Part shown: one piece after another, positions 43,804 through 53,046 of the stretch
Layout: each line of letters starts with the position of its first letter
Position numbering within the stretch: the first letter of the stretch is position 1
Source: JBHJGP01 sp050331695
Lineage (GTDB): Bacteria > Pseudomonadota > Alphaproteobacteria > Geminicoccales > Geminicoccaceae
Direction: 5' to 3'
Length of the DNA: 64,000 nt
Assembly: GCA_050331695.1 (NCBI GenBank)
Contig: JBHJGP010000016.1
Span: 124,001-188,000 of the forward strand
Notes under the pieces: generated by a model
Databases searched by the model: none
Told to the model about the DNA's origin: nothing
Seen by the model: only the letters and a program-made list of their open reading frames with translations
Made by a program: the position numbers and the translations under genes

Positions 43804-45690
43804 TCAGCCGACCAGATTGTTGTCGTCGCGTTTGATCGCGATCACGGTCGATCGCGGCAGCTTGTCCTCGCCGTCAGGGAAAGGCGCTGCCGGATGCTGG
43901 ATCCCGGCGAACATGGTGCGCCTGTCCGACGACCAGGTGAGGCCGGTCATTTCGCAACCGTAAGGTCCGGTCAGGAAACGCTCGATCCGTCCCGTCGCCG
44001 GGTCGCCCGCCAGCATCTGGTTGTTGCCGTGGCCGGCGAAGTCACCCTCATTGTCATAGTCGCCGTCGGTCTGGATCCACAACAGACCAGCGGTGTCGAA
44101 CGCCATGCCGTCGGGCGAGTTGAACAGATTGCCCTCATTGATGTTGTCCGAGCCGGCATACTCGTCTTTGTGCACGGTCGGATTGCCAGCCATGACGTAC
44201 AGATCCCAATTGAAGCCGGGATCGGCGTGGTCGTCGTTGGCCGGATACCAGCGGACAATCTGGCCATAGTGGTTTTCGGCACGAGGGTTCGGCCCGCCCA
44301 CCGGCGTCGCGTCGCCGCCGGCATTGGGCTCGACGCCGCGGTTCTTATTGTTGGTGAGCGCGCAGTAGGCTTCGACCGACACCGGATAGACGGCGACCCA
44401 TTCCGGACGGTCCATGGTCGTGCCGCCGGCAGCGGAAGCCGCCATGCGGGTGAAGATCAGGATCTCGGCCGGGTCCATGCCGCCAGTGGTCTCGGACGTC
44501 AGCTGGATCCATTCGCCGGAGCCGTCCTCGTTGAACTTGGCGACGAACAGATTGCCGTCATCGAGCAGGGTCGAGGTATCGCCGCCCGGCGTGTAGATGC
44601 CGTTCGAGACGTATTTGTAGAGATACTCGCCCCGCTCATCGTCGCCCAGATACACGACGACCCGGCCGTCGGGCGCGATCGCCGTCGCCGCGTTCTCATG
44701 CTTGAAGCGGCCGAGGGCTGTGCGCTTGACCGGGGTGGAGCTGGCATCCGACGGATCAATCTCGACGATCCAGCCGAACCGACGCGGCTCGTTCGGGTTC
44801 TTCGACGTATCGAAGCGCTCGTCGAACTGTTCGTAGGCGTAGCGTCCCTCAGCTTCGATGCCGTAGCGGACATAGTCCTCCGGGACCTCCGCCTCGGGAT
44901 CGGTCGAGCCAAAATAGCCGTTGAAGTTCTCTTCGCAGGTCAGATAGGTACCCCAAGGGGTCTTGCCTGAACCGCAATTGTTGAGGGTGCCGAGCACCTC
45001 GGTGCCGGTCGGGTCGGCGTCGGTCTTGAGCAGATCATGGCCGGCGGCCGGACCCGACAGGACCATCGGCGTGTTGTGGGTGATGCGCCGGTTGAACGGG
45101 CTATCCAGCACGATCTGCCAGCCATTTTCACCTTCGGCAACCTCGACCACGGCGACGCCCTGAACATTCTGGAGCTTGAGGACGTCCTCGGCGCTGGTCG
45201 GAATACCATCGGTGTTCTGGGGCAGGTTGATGTCCGGATTGGCGTATTCGTGATTGATCGCGATCACTTCGTGACCGCCGATGTTGAACAGCTCCATGCC
45301 GTCGGTGTTTTCGCCGAACGAGCGCTCCGTGGACTCCGGCGTGCCACCGGTGCTGTGATCAAACTCGGGCGCGTCGGAGAACAGGGGCTGACCCCATTTC
45401 GCCAGGGGCGCCCAATTGTAGCCTTCCGGAACATGGACGGTGCTGTCCGTCGCGATCGCGATCGGCTTGAAGGCGAACCTGTCCGCCGTGGCCGCCTCGG
45501 CCGACGATGTGGAGAGGAAGGTGCCGCCACCCAGAGCGGCTGCTCCAGATCCGAAGGCCAAGACACCGCCGACGAAACCCCGGCGGGAGATCGCAGCCGC
45601 CACGACCCGATCGAAGTCAGATTCGGCAGAACGGGGTTTGTGCAACTCGTCCCACTCGTCCCATGACAAATGGCGATGTTCAGCTTTCAT
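43804..45690 (-). CDS. phoX: PhoX-type alkaline phosphatase (DUF839), Tat-exported
   Basis: A 628-residue PhoX family enzyme. A twin-arginine signal is visible at residues 35-62: ISRRGFVGGVLAFGSGAAAL, followed by SAEA. The mature part has the PhoX blocks EVIAINHEYANPD, GTLNNCGSGKTPWGTYLTCEENFNGYF (seen as NNCGSGKTPWGTYLTCEEN), and FNSPDGMAFDTAGLLWIQTDGD near the C-terminus. PhoX enzymes are iron-calcium phosphomonoesterases in the periplasm that release phosphate under starvation. The cysteines CGSGKTPWGTYLTCEE are those at the iron site. ATG 45690 follows GGGAG. A probable PHO box lies about 60 bases upstream and a terminator 34 bases downstream, so it is monocistronic. Confidence 0.92.
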   Translation of the reverse strand: MKAEHRHLSWDEWDELHKPRSAESDFDRVVAAAISRRGFVGGVLAFGSGAAALGGGTFLSTSSAEAATADRFAFKPIAIATDSTVHVPEGYNWAPLAKWGQPLFSDAPEFDHSTGGTPESTERSFGENTDGMELFNIGGHEVIAINHEYANPDINLPQNTDGIPTSAEDVLKLQNVQGVAVVEVAEGENGWQIVLDSPFNRRITHNTPMVLSGPAAGHDLLKTDADPTGTEVLGTLNNCGSGKTPWGTYLTCEENFNGYFGSTDPEAEVPEDYVRYGIEAEGRYAYEQFDERFDTSKNPNEPRRFGWIVEIDPSDASSTPVKRTALGRFKHENAATAIAPDGRVVVYLGDDERGEYLYKYVSNGIYTPGGDTSTLLDDGNLFVAKFNEDGSGEWIQLTSETTGGMDPAEILIFTRMAASAAGGTTMDRPEWVAVYPVSVEAYCALTNNKNRGVEPNAGGDATPVGGPNPRAENHYGQIVRWYPANDDHADPGFNWDLYVMAGNPTVHKDEYAGSDNINEGNLFNSPDGMAFDTAGLLWIQTDGDYDNEGDFAGHGNNQMLAGDPATGRIERFLTGPYGCEMTGLTWSSDRRTMFAGIQHPAAPFPDGEDKLPRSTVIAIKRDDNNLVG

Positions 45691-45751
45691 CCATACGTCT
45701 CCCAGATGTTGGAGTTGTTACAATTCGAGGAGTTAGCTTAACGCAGGTTTT

Positions 45752-45769
45752 CTGACAGCCGTGTGATAG
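45752..45769 (-). promoter_or_regulatory. Candidate PHO box upstream of phoX
   Basis: On the minus strand the sequence CTATCACACGGCTGTCAG contains two 7-base repeats 11 bases apart. Against CTGTCAT-N4-CTGTCAT they match five and six of seven positions. It ends about 62 bases before the phoX start, a normal place for PhoB activation. Confidence 0.55.
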
Positions 45770-45812
45770 TTGGCCTGGGCTTGGCACTCGCATCGGCCGG
45801 GTCTGTCGCCGC

Positions 45813-47117
45813 TTACGGCACCGTCGGCCCACTTTTATTGATAGGGTCGCCGGCCACATAGCTTGCGACGACGGATCGGTCATCGCCCATGGTCATGAGC
45901 ACGAACAATTCTTCGTCGAGCCGGTCGGCGACACGCTCCATCCGGTGGGCCATGGCTGGCGTCGCGCAGGCGTCCAAAACCACCAGATCTGCCGCGCTGC
46001 CGGGCGCCAGGGTTCCGATCTCGTGAGCAAGCCCCAGTGCCTGAGCATTGCCTCTGGTCATGTCGTGAAAAGCGGCGAGCGCCGACCATGTCTCGCGGTT
46101 CATCTGCAGCACCTTGTAGGCCTCGGCGGCGGTTCTCAGCATCGAGTAGCTGGTGCCGCCACCGATGTCGGTGGCGATGGTGACGGGGATCCCCTGGTCC
46201 TTAAGCGGCCGGCGCGTCAGAAGGCCGCTACCCAGGAACAGGTTGGAGGTCGGACAGAAAGCGACGACCGAGCCGGTCTCGGCCATGCGCCGCCGTTCGT
46301 CCAGGTCCAGGTGCAGACAGTGACCGAAGATGCTTCTAGGCCCCAACAGTCCCTTGCGGTCATAGATGTCGGTATAGGACGTCGCGCCGGGGTGCCGCTC
46401 TAGTGCGGTTCGGACCTCTTCCGGCGTTTCGCTCAGATGGGTCTGAAGATAGCACTCGCTGTGCTCGCGCAGGAGCGTGCCGGCGGCTTCGAGTTGAGCG
46501 TCGCTAGAGGTCAGCGCGAAACGGGGCGTGATAGCATAATGTTGGCGCCCGATCCCGTGCCATCGATCGATGAGCTCCTTTGTGTCTCGGTAGGATGCCT
46601 CAGCGGTGTCGAGAAGGCCGGGAGGAGCGCCCTGGTCCATCATCACCTTGCCGGCGATCATCGCCATGTCGCGCCGGTGCGCCTCGGCGAAAAGCGCCTC
46701 GACCGAGGCTTTGTGCACCGTGCAGTACACGGCCGCGGTGGTCGTGCCGTTGCGCAGCAATTCGTCGAGAAAGAAGGCGGCGATCCGTTGGCAGTGCTCG
46801 GCATCGGCGAACCGCTGCTCCTCGGCGAAGGTGTAGTTGGCGAGCCAGTCCAGCAACCGGGCGCCATAGGACGCGACCACTTGGGTCTGTGGATAGTGCA
46901 GGTGGGTGTCGATCAGACCGGGCAGGATAAGGGCGTTCGGATAATGGTCGACAGGCAGCCCGAGAGGCATGGCCGATGCCTCACCAGTCGCCTCGATCCG
47001 CCCCCTCTTAAGGTGCAGAAAACCATCCTCAATGTAGCGGTAGCTCGCTTCGTCGCCGACCCGTTCGGGATCGTCCAAAAAATCCAGCAACCGTCCGCGG
47101 ACGATGCGTTCGCTCAT
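45813..47117 (-). CDS. guaD: Guanine deaminase
   Basis: A 434-residue amidohydrolase converting guanine to xanthine and ammonia. The zinc-binding motif is LPGLIDTHLHYPQTQVVASYG near residue 66, seen as PGLIDTHLHYPQTQ, and LLDWLANYTFAEEQRFAD and GTTTAAVYCTVH are guanine-deaminase-specific blocks. Later histidines are in YLQTHLSET and IFGHCLHLD, and the catalytic Asp in ATDIGGGTSYSMLRT. ATG 47117 overlaps the PuuD stop as ATGA. It is the last gene of the long purine operon, so the pathway genes from import to urate are cotranscribed. Confidence 0.94.
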   Translation of the reverse strand: MSERIVRGRLLDFLDDPERVGDEASYRYIEDGFLHLKRGRIEATGEASAMPLGLPVDHYPNALILPGLIDTHLHYPQTQVVASYGARLLDWLANYTFAEEQRFADAEHCQRIAAFFLDELLRNGTTTAAVYCTVHKASVEALFAEAHRRDMAMIAGKVMMDQGAPPGLLDTAEASYRDTKELIDRWHGIGRQHYAITPRFALTSSDAQLEAAGTLLREHSECYLQTHLSETPEEVRTALERHPGATSYTDIYDRKGLLGPRSIFGHCLHLDLDERRRMAETGSVVAFCPTSNLFLGSGLLTRRPLKDQGIPVTIATDIGGGTSYSMLRTAAEAYKVLQMNRETWSALAAFHDMTRGNAQALGLAHEIGTLAPGSAADLVVLDACATPAMAHRMERVADRLDEELFVLMTMGDDRSVVASYVAGDPINKSGPTVP

Positions 47118-48334
47118 TCGGTTTTTACCCCCGCCTCCAGCCAAGCCGCCAGGACGAGCCGCTCATAAGGCTCCATCCAGGTTATGTTGGCTGGCGGCAT
47201 GGCGTGGCTTCGGACCGACTGGAGCTCGATCTCGCGGGCATGGAGTCGAATGTCCCGGGGTGTTTCTAGAACGACGCCTTTGGGCGGCACGACCATCCCT
47301 TGCCACAGAGGCTCGCGGGCATGACACATGGAACAGCGGGACAGAATGATGTTCTCGACGTCGGAGAAGGCGACGCTTTGCGGGGAAATCGGTCCTTCGA
47401 AATCGGCTTCGGCCCGTTGCCGATCGATAGCCGGCTCGAAGCCGGAAAGCCACATGATGGCGGCCATGCCGGCGGCTGCCGCCGCCCAGGTCCACCATGG
47501 GCTAGGCTTTCCTTGGTGGCGGCTGTTGAAGAAGTGGCGAATGACCGCGCCCATGACCAGCACGATGCCCAAGATCAGCCAGTTGTACTGGCTGGCGAAG
47601 GTCAGAGGGTAGTGACCGCTGATCATCAGGAACAGGACCGGCAGCGTCAGATAATTGTTGTGCATCGAGCGCTGCTTGGCCTGGGCACCAAGCTCTGCCG
47701 CCGGCTGCCTTCCGGCAAGGAGATCGGCGACCACTTTCTTCTGGTTGGGAATGATGATCAGGAAGACGTTGGCGACCATGATCGTGCCGATGAGCGCGCC
47801 CATCTGCATGTAGGCGCCGCGCCCGCTGAAGATGAGCGTGAACCCCAAGGCGAGGATGGTCAAAAACGCCAGTCCACCGGCTGCAAGCCGTGTGTCGTCG
47901 GCGCCGAAAGGCGATTTGCAGAGAAAATCGTAAAATAGCCAGCCTATGGCCAGACCGCCGACGCTGATCGCGATCGCCGCCCAAACCGGCAGATCCAGCA
48001 CCTTGGGATCGACCAGATAAAGCTCGGCACCGAAATAATACACGATGACCAGAAGCACCATGCCGGAGAGCCAGGTGGTGTAGGCTTCCCATTTGAACCA
48101 GGTGAGCTCATCCGGCATCCGGGCCGGCGCTACCAGATATTTGACCATGTTATAAAAACCGCCGCCATGGACTTGCCAGGTCTCACCGCCGGCGCCTTCC
48201 GGCAGGCCCTCCCGCTTCTTCAGGCTGGCATCCAGATGAACGAAGTAAAAGGAGCTGCCGATCCAGGCGACCCCGGCAATCACGTGCAGCCAGCGAACCG
48301 CCAGATCGACCCACTCCCAGATGATGGCGTTCAC
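47114..48334 (-). CDS. puuD: Urate hydroxylase PuuD with C-terminal cytochrome c domain
   Basis: A 406-residue integral membrane enzyme that oxidises urate to 5-hydroxyisourate, passing electrons to its own heme and not to oxygen. The N-terminal half has eight or so helices, beginning VDLAVRWLHVIAGVAWIGSS and including FYFVHLDASLKKR, both PuuD landmarks. HNNYLTLPVLFLMISGHYP near residue 230 is the other conserved block. The C-terminal cytochrome has the heme motif CSMCH near residue 340 and a Met ligand in SHAMPPANIT. It replaces uricase in bacteria lacking the latter. It lies between the transporter binding protein and guaD. Confidence 0.95.
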   Translation of the reverse strand: MNAIIWEWVDLAVRWLHVIAGVAWIGSSFYFVHLDASLKKREGLPEGAGGETWQVHGGGFYNMVKYLVAPARMPDELTWFKWEAYTTWLSGMVLLVIVYYFGAELYLVDPKVLDLPVWAAIAISVGGLAIGWLFYDFLCKSPFGADDTRLAAGGLAFLTILALGFTLIFSGRGAYMQMGALIGTIMVANVFLIIIPNQKKVVADLLAGRQPAAELGAQAKQRSMHNNYLTLPVLFLMISGHYPLTFASQYNWLILGIVLVMGAVIRHFFNSRHQGKPSPWWTWAAAAAGMAAIMWLSGFEPAIDRQRAEADFEGPISPQSVAFSDVENIILSRCSMCHAREPLWQGMVVPPKGVVLETPRDIRLHAREIELQSVRSHAMPPANITWMEPYERLVLAAWLEAGVKTE

Positions 48335-48411
48335 GGAGCTTGGGCCCCGGCTTCCGCTGTCGCCGGGACCCCATGGTCAGAGTTCATAACCTGGCGATCA
48401 CTGACGAAAAG

Positions 48412-49482
48412 TCAGGCCTGAACGCCCTCGACATACCAGTCCATGGTCAGCATTTCCTCGTCGGAGGCGTGGGCGCCGGCGGCGATCCGCTCGGTACCGC
48501 TCTGGTCGGTGACCGGCCCTTCGAACGGATGGAGCGTGCCGTCGATGATCCCCGCTTCCACCTGGTCGGCCTCGATTCGCACCTGTTCCGGCACCGCGGG
48601 CCCGTAGTCGGCCATTTTGACCATACCCTTCTCGAGCCCCCACCAGATGCTTTGGCTCTCCCAGGCGCCGTCGATCACGTCCTGGACCCGCTGGACGTAG
48701 TAGCCGGACCAGTCATCGATAATCGAAGTCAACTGGGCTTTGGGCCCGTAGGCCTTCATGTCGGAGGCCTGGCCGAAGGCGGGGATGCCCCGCTCTTCCG
48801 CGACCTGCATCGGCGCCGGGCTGTCGGTGTGCTGGCAGATGATGTCGGCGCCCTGGTCGACCAGGGATTTGGCGGCGTCGCTTTCCTTGCCCGGGTCGTA
48901 CCAGCTGTTGACCCAGACGACCTTGACCTGAACGTCCGGGCGGATCTTCTGCATGGCGAGGGTGAAGGCGTTGATCCCCATCACCACCTCGGGGATCGGG
49001 AACGAGCCGATGTAACCGACGATGCCCGACTGGCTGACATGACCGGCGATCGTGCCGCAAATGGCGCGGCCCTCGTAAAACCGGGCGTTATAGGCCGACA
49101 CGTTGGCCGCGGTCTGATAGCCGGTCGCGTGTTCGAAGCGGACGTCCGGGAACTGACGCGCGACCTTGATGGTCGGGTTCATGAAGCCGAAAGAGGTGGT
49201 GAAGATCAGCTTGTGGCCGCCGCTGGCGAGCTGGCGGATGACCCGTTCCGCGTCCGGACCTTCAGCGACGTTTTCAACGTGGCTGGTCTCGACCTGATCG
49301 CCGAATTGTTCTTCCACGGCCTCCAAACCCATATGGTGACCGTGGGTCCAGCCAAAATCGCCGATCGGTCCGACATAGACGAAGCCGACCTTGAGCGGAT
49401 CCGCGGCCAGGGTGGGGCGGGCTAAGGTCAGCGCCGCGCCGGCACCGGTGGTGGCCAGAAGATGTCTGCGTGAGAGGCGCAT
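48412..49482 (-). CDS. BMP family ABC transporter substrate-binding protein (purine/nucleoside)
   Basis: A 356-residue periplasmic protein of the BMP/PnrA/Med family. It has a twin-arginine-like leader, LSRRHLLATTGAGAALTLARP, then KVGFVYVGPIGDFGWTHGHHMGL, the family start where the Trp-Thr is near the ligand. FEHATGYQTAANVSAYNAR and VGYIGSFPIPEVVMGINAF are typical. BMP proteins bind nucleosides or purines; the operon partners make purine bases or nucleosides the likely cargo. ATG 49482 has AAGGAG upstream. It follows the second permease by 21 bases. Confidence 0.88.
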   Translation of the reverse strand: MRLSRRHLLATTGAGAALTLARPTLAADPLKVGFVYVGPIGDFGWTHGHHMGLEAVEEQFGDQVETSHVENVAEGPDAERVIRQLASGGHKLIFTTSFGFMNPTIKVARQFPDVRFEHATGYQTAANVSAYNARFYEGRAICGTIAGHVSQSGIVGYIGSFPIPEVVMGINAFTLAMQKIRPDVQVKVVWVNSWYDPGKESDAAKSLVDQGADIICQHTDSPAPMQVAEERGIPAFGQASDMKAYGPKAQLTSIIDDWSGYYVQRVQDVIDGAWESQSIWWGLEKGMVKMADYGPAVPEQVRIEADQVEAGIIDGTLHPFEGPVTDQSGTERIAAGAHASDEEMLTMDWYVEGVQA

Positions 49483-49503
49483 CGGAAGCTCCTTGGTTGG
49501 TTT

Positions 49504-50421
49504 TCAACTTGCTGGACGAAAGGGTTTACCGAGACAGGCGGGGGCATCGAGGCGTCCTCGCCAGGGACCGGCGGAGATGATGGTCAAAACCAGGATGGTG
49601 GCGATGTAGGGCATCATCGACAGGACCTCGGACGGCACGCCGAAGCCGCCGGCCCCTTGGGCGTAAAGCTGGAGAATGGTGACCCCGCCGAACAGATAGG
49701 CGCCGGCGAGGAGCCGGAGCGGCCGCCAGGAGGCGAACACCACGAGAGCAAGGGCGATCCACCCTCGGCCGGCCGTCATGCCCTCGACCCACATCGGCGT
49801 GTAGGCCAGCGAAAGGTAGGCGCCGGCCAGCCCGGCCATGGCACCGCCGAAGATGACCGCGAGATAACGCACCCTGATCACATCGTAACCGATGGAGTGA
49901 GCGGAGACGTCGTTTTCGCCGACCGCGCGAAGGATCATGCCCGCGCGGGTCTTTCGCAGAAACCAAGCCACCGCCACCGTCATGGCGATCGAAAGGTAGA
50001 TGAGGAAATCGTGGCCGAACAGGAGCGGACCGATCACCGGCAGATCCGAGAGACCTGGCAGGTCCAATCTCGGCAGGCGATCCACCGGGATGCCGACGAA
50101 CCCCGCCCCCACCAGGGACGAAAGCCCAAGGCCGTAGATCGTCAATGCTAAGCCGGTCGCCACCTGATTGGCCAACAGGCTTAAAGTCAGGATACCGAAG
50201 GCGAGGGCCATCAGGGTTCCGGCGAGGATCGCGGCCAGGATGCCAAGCGCGCCGCTGCCGGTGGTCACGGTCACGGCGAAAGCGGAGACCGCGCCGGCTA
50301 TCATCATGCCCTCGACGCCCAGATTGAGGACGCCGGCCTTCTCGCTCACCAACTCGCCAAGGGCCGCGAACAGAAGCGGCGTCGCTGCGCCGATGATGGT
50401 GACGAGAATGTCGACGTTCAT
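49504..50421 (-). CDS. ABC transporter permease, NupQ/YufQ type
   Basis: A 305-residue permease with eight to ten helices, of the BPD_transp_2 class. VDILVTIIGAATPLLFAALGELVSEKAGVLNLGVEGMM is split into ATPLLFAALGELVSEKAG and VLNLGVEGMMIAGA, a signature of nucleoside uptake permeases. MILRAVGENDVSAHSIGYDV near residue 170 is the ATPase-contact segment. Its ATG overlaps the preceding permease stop by four bases. The pair would form the membrane channel of the purine transporter. Confidence 0.9.
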   Translation of the reverse strand: MNVDILVTIIGAATPLLFAALGELVSEKAGVLNLGVEGMMIAGAVSAFAVTVTTGSGALGILAAILAGTLMALAFGILTLSLLANQVATGLALTIYGLGLSSLVGAGFVGIPVDRLPRLDLPGLSDLPVIGPLLFGHDFLIYLSIAMTVAVAWFLRKTRAGMILRAVGENDVSAHSIGYDVIRVRYLAVIFGGAMAGLAGAYLSLAYTPMWVEGMTAGRGWIALALVVFASWRPLRLLAGAYLFGGVTILQLYAQGAGGFGVPSEVLSMMPYIATILVLTIISAGPWRGRLDAPACLGKPFRPAS

Positions 50422-51500
50422 GAGCGCGCCAACCGCTTCTTACCGGGCTCAAACATCAATCGGTAGCGTGTCAGGAAATCGGTGGCCAGAAGGAAGAACA
50501 AAAGCAGGCCCTGAAACACGCCGGTCACCGCCTGCGGAAGTCCCACCTCAACTTGCGCGTTTTCGCCGCCGATGTAGGACAGCGCCATGAGTAAGCCAGC
50601 GGCGATGATACCGATCGGATGCAGTCGGCCGAGAAAGGCGACGATGATCGCGGTGAAGCCATAACCGGGTGTCAGGACCGGGATGAGCTGACCGATGGGT
50701 CCCGCGATCTCGAACAGACCAGCAAGGCCGGCGAGGCCGCCGCTCAAGAGCAGGCAGAACCAGATGGTTCGCTTTTGGCTGAAGCCGGCAAAGGCGGCCG
50801 CCTGTGACGCCTGACCCACGGTTTTGATCTCGAAGCCCAGCACGGTGCGGGCCATCACCAGCCAGGCGATCAAGGCCGTCCCGACGGCGACCGCGAAGCC
50901 CAGATGAAGACGGGTCCCCTCAAGGATCACAGGGAGAAGCGCTGCATCCGAAAACATCCGGCTTTGGGGAAAGTTGAACCCTTGGGGATCCTTCCAGGGA
51001 CCGTAGACGAGGATGCTCAAAAGGAGCGTGGCGACATAGGTGAGCATCAGGCTCACCAGGATTTCATTGACCTCGAAACGGGTCTTGAGAAAGGCCGGAA
51101 TGGCGGCGTAGGCCATGCCGCCGAGGATGCCCGCGAGGATCATAAGCGGCAGGATGAACCAGCCCTCCTGGTTCCAGAAGGCCAGGGCGATGCCGCCGCC
51201 GGCGATCGCGCCGATGGTGAGCTGGCCCTCGGCGCCGATGTTCCAGACATTGGCCCGAAATCCCATCGCCAGGCCGATGCCGATCAGGATCAGGGGCGCC
51301 GCTTTGACCCCCAGTTCCGAGAGACCGTAAAAGCTGGAGACGGGTGAAATGAAGAAGTGATAGAGGGTCAGAAAGGGGTCGTAGCCCATGGCCAGGAAGA
51401 TGACGAAGCCGCTGAGCACGGTGAGCGCCACCGCCAGCAACGGCGTCGTGATCAGAACCGCTTGAGAAGTCTCGGTTCGAGGTTCGATTTTAAGCGACAA
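50418..51500 (-). CDS. ABC transporter permease, NupP/YufP type
   Basis: A 360-residue permease, longer partner of the pair. LTVLSGFVIFLAMGYDPF is the first helix, and AAPLILIGIGLAMGFRANVWNIGAEGQLTIGA, seen as GLAMGFRANVWNIGAEGQ, is the family's most conserved block. FEIKTVGQASQAAAFAGFSQKR near residue 225 is the coupling segment. It overlaps the ATPase gene by 11 bases, indicating coupling. Substrate is inferred from neighbours to be purine bases or nucleosides. Confidence 0.9.
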   Translation of the reverse strand: MSLKIEPRTETSQAVLITTPLLAVALTVLSGFVIFLAMGYDPFLTLYHFFISPVSSFYGLSELGVKAAPLILIGIGLAMGFRANVWNIGAEGQLTIGAIAGGGIALAFWNQEGWFILPLMILAGILGGMAYAAIPAFLKTRFEVNEILVSLMLTYVATLLLSILVYGPWKDPQGFNFPQSRMFSDAALLPVILEGTRLHLGFAVAVGTALIAWLVMARTVLGFEIKTVGQASQAAAFAGFSQKRTIWFCLLLSGGLAGLAGLFEIAGPIGQLIPVLTPGYGFTAIIVAFLGRLHPIGIIAAGLLMALSYIGGENAQVEVGLPQAVTGVFQGLLLFFLLATDFLTRYRLMFEPGKKRLARS

Positions 51501-53046
51501 CGCTCTTACCCTCGAGCGCCGGCGGACTGCTCATATCCGCACCGTGCAAGCCGCCCATCAGAAGCCCGATTTCCTCCAGCGAAACCCGCTCGGTGTCAAA
51601 GGCATTGGAGAGACGACCGAGATTGATCACGGCCAGGCGATCGCTCAGTGTCAACAGCTCATCCAGATCCTGAGAGATGATCAGCACCGCGGCTCCGGAG
51701 GCTGCCAGGTCGATCAGCGACTGATGGATGGCGGCAGCGGCGCCGGCATCGACACCCCAGGTGGGCTGGGAGACCACCAGCACGCCCGGCTCCTGCAAGA
51801 CCTCGCGGCCGATCACGAACTTTTGCAGATTGCCGCCGGAGAGGCTCCGAGCCGTGGCCGTCGCCGCCCTTGTCCTGACATCGAACCGGCGAATGATATC
51901 GTCGGTGAACCGCTCCGCCGCGCTCAAATGGAGCCAGCCGCCGGTGGCCAGGCCCTTTCGTTGCCGGGCGGAAAGCAGCGCGTTCTCGACGAGCGACATC
52001 TGGCCTATCGCCGCGTGGCCGTTTCGTTCCTCAGGCACCGCGCCGAGCCCCAGCTTGCGCCGACCGCCCGGGCCCAGTCCGCCGACCGGCTTGCCGTCCA
52101 GGCGTATCGCACGCGGATCGTCGAGGCGGCGCTCGCCGGAGAGCGCCTGAAACAATTCACGTTGGCCGTTGCCGGCGACGCCGGCGATGCCGAAGATTTC
52201 GCCTGATCGAACCTCGAACGAGATCGCTTGAAGGTTTGTATCGAAGGCCCCCGATGCCGGCAGGTCGAGCCCGTCGACGGAAAGCCGTGCCGAGCCTGCT
52301 TGGCTTCTCGAGCGACGGTCGAGCGTTCGGACCTCGGCGCTGATCATCTGCTGGGCCATGCTTTTCGCGGTTTCGACCGCTGGATCACATTCGCCGACCA
52401 CCTTGCCGTCGCGTAGTATGGTCGCCCGTTGGCAGAGCTGTTTGATCTCCTCCAGCTTGTGGGAAATGTAGAGGACCGAGCAGCCCTCGCCCCTCAATTG
52501 GCGAAGCGTCTCGAACAGCCGCGTCACCTCTTGGGGGGTGAGCACCGAGGTCGGCTCTTCCATGATCAGAAGCTTGGGCTTTTGCAGGAGGCAGCGGACG
52601 ATTTCGATCCGCTGGCGCTCACCGACCGAGAGGCTGTGGACCTCGCGGGTCGGATCGAGAGGCAGACCGTAGGCGCGGCTGACATCGACCACTCTCTCGG
52701 CGAGGCTTTTCAGGTCTTGGCGCGTCTCGATGCCGAGCGCGATGTTCTCCAGGACAGTCATCGCGTCGAACAGGGAGAAATGCTGGAAGACCATGCCGAT
52801 GCCAAGCGAGCGGGACGCCTGCGGATCGTCGATCCGGACAGGTTTGCCCTCCCAGAAGATGTCACCCTCGTCGGCCTGGAGAACGCCGTAGATGATGTTG
52901 ACAAGGGTCGACTTTCCGGCGCCGTTTTCGCCGAGAAGGGCGTGGATTTCGCCCGGAGCCACCTCGAAGCTGATCGCATCGTTCGCGGTCACGCCCGGAA
53001 AACGCTTGGTGATGTTCTTGAGGGCAAGCCGGGGGACTTCGCTCAA
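51490..53046 (-). CDS. Dual-domain ATPase of the BMP-type nucleoside/purine ABC transporter
   Basis: A 518-residue protein with two ABC domains, like NupO/YufO and RbsA. The first has Walker A LLGENGAGKSTLVNIIYG near residue 37, signature LSVGERQRIEIV and Walker B LLIMEEPTSVLTPQE. In the second the Walker A is degenerate (AGVAGNGQRELFQALSG) as normal for the class, and the signature is LSGGNLQKFVIGREV. In the first Walker B the usual aspartate before the catalytic Glu is Glu (MEEPTS), also normal for this class. Its start overlaps the xdhC stop by four bases. Confidence 0.92.
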   Translation of the reverse strand: MSEVPRLALKNITKRFPGVTANDAISFEVAPGEIHALLGENGAGKSTLVNIIYGVLQADEGDIFWEGKPVRIDDPQASRSLGIGMVFQHFSLFDAMTVLENIALGIETRQDLKSLAERVVDVSRAYGLPLDPTREVHSLSVGERQRIEIVRCLLQKPKLLIMEEPTSVLTPQEVTRLFETLRQLRGEGCSVLYISHKLEEIKQLCQRATILRDGKVVGECDPAVETAKSMAQQMISAEVRTLDRRSRSQAGSARLSVDGLDLPASGAFDTNLQAISFEVRSGEIFGIAGVAGNGQRELFQALSGERRLDDPRAIRLDGKPVGGLGPGGRRKLGLGAVPEERNGHAAIGQMSLVENALLSARQRKGLATGGWLHLSAAERFTDDIIRRFDVRTRAATATARSLSGGNLQKFVIGREVLQEPGVLVVSQPTWGVDAGAAAAIHQSLIDLAASGAAVLIISQDLDELLTLSDRLAVINLGRLSNAFDTERVSLEEIGLLMGGLHGADMSSPPALEGKSVVA

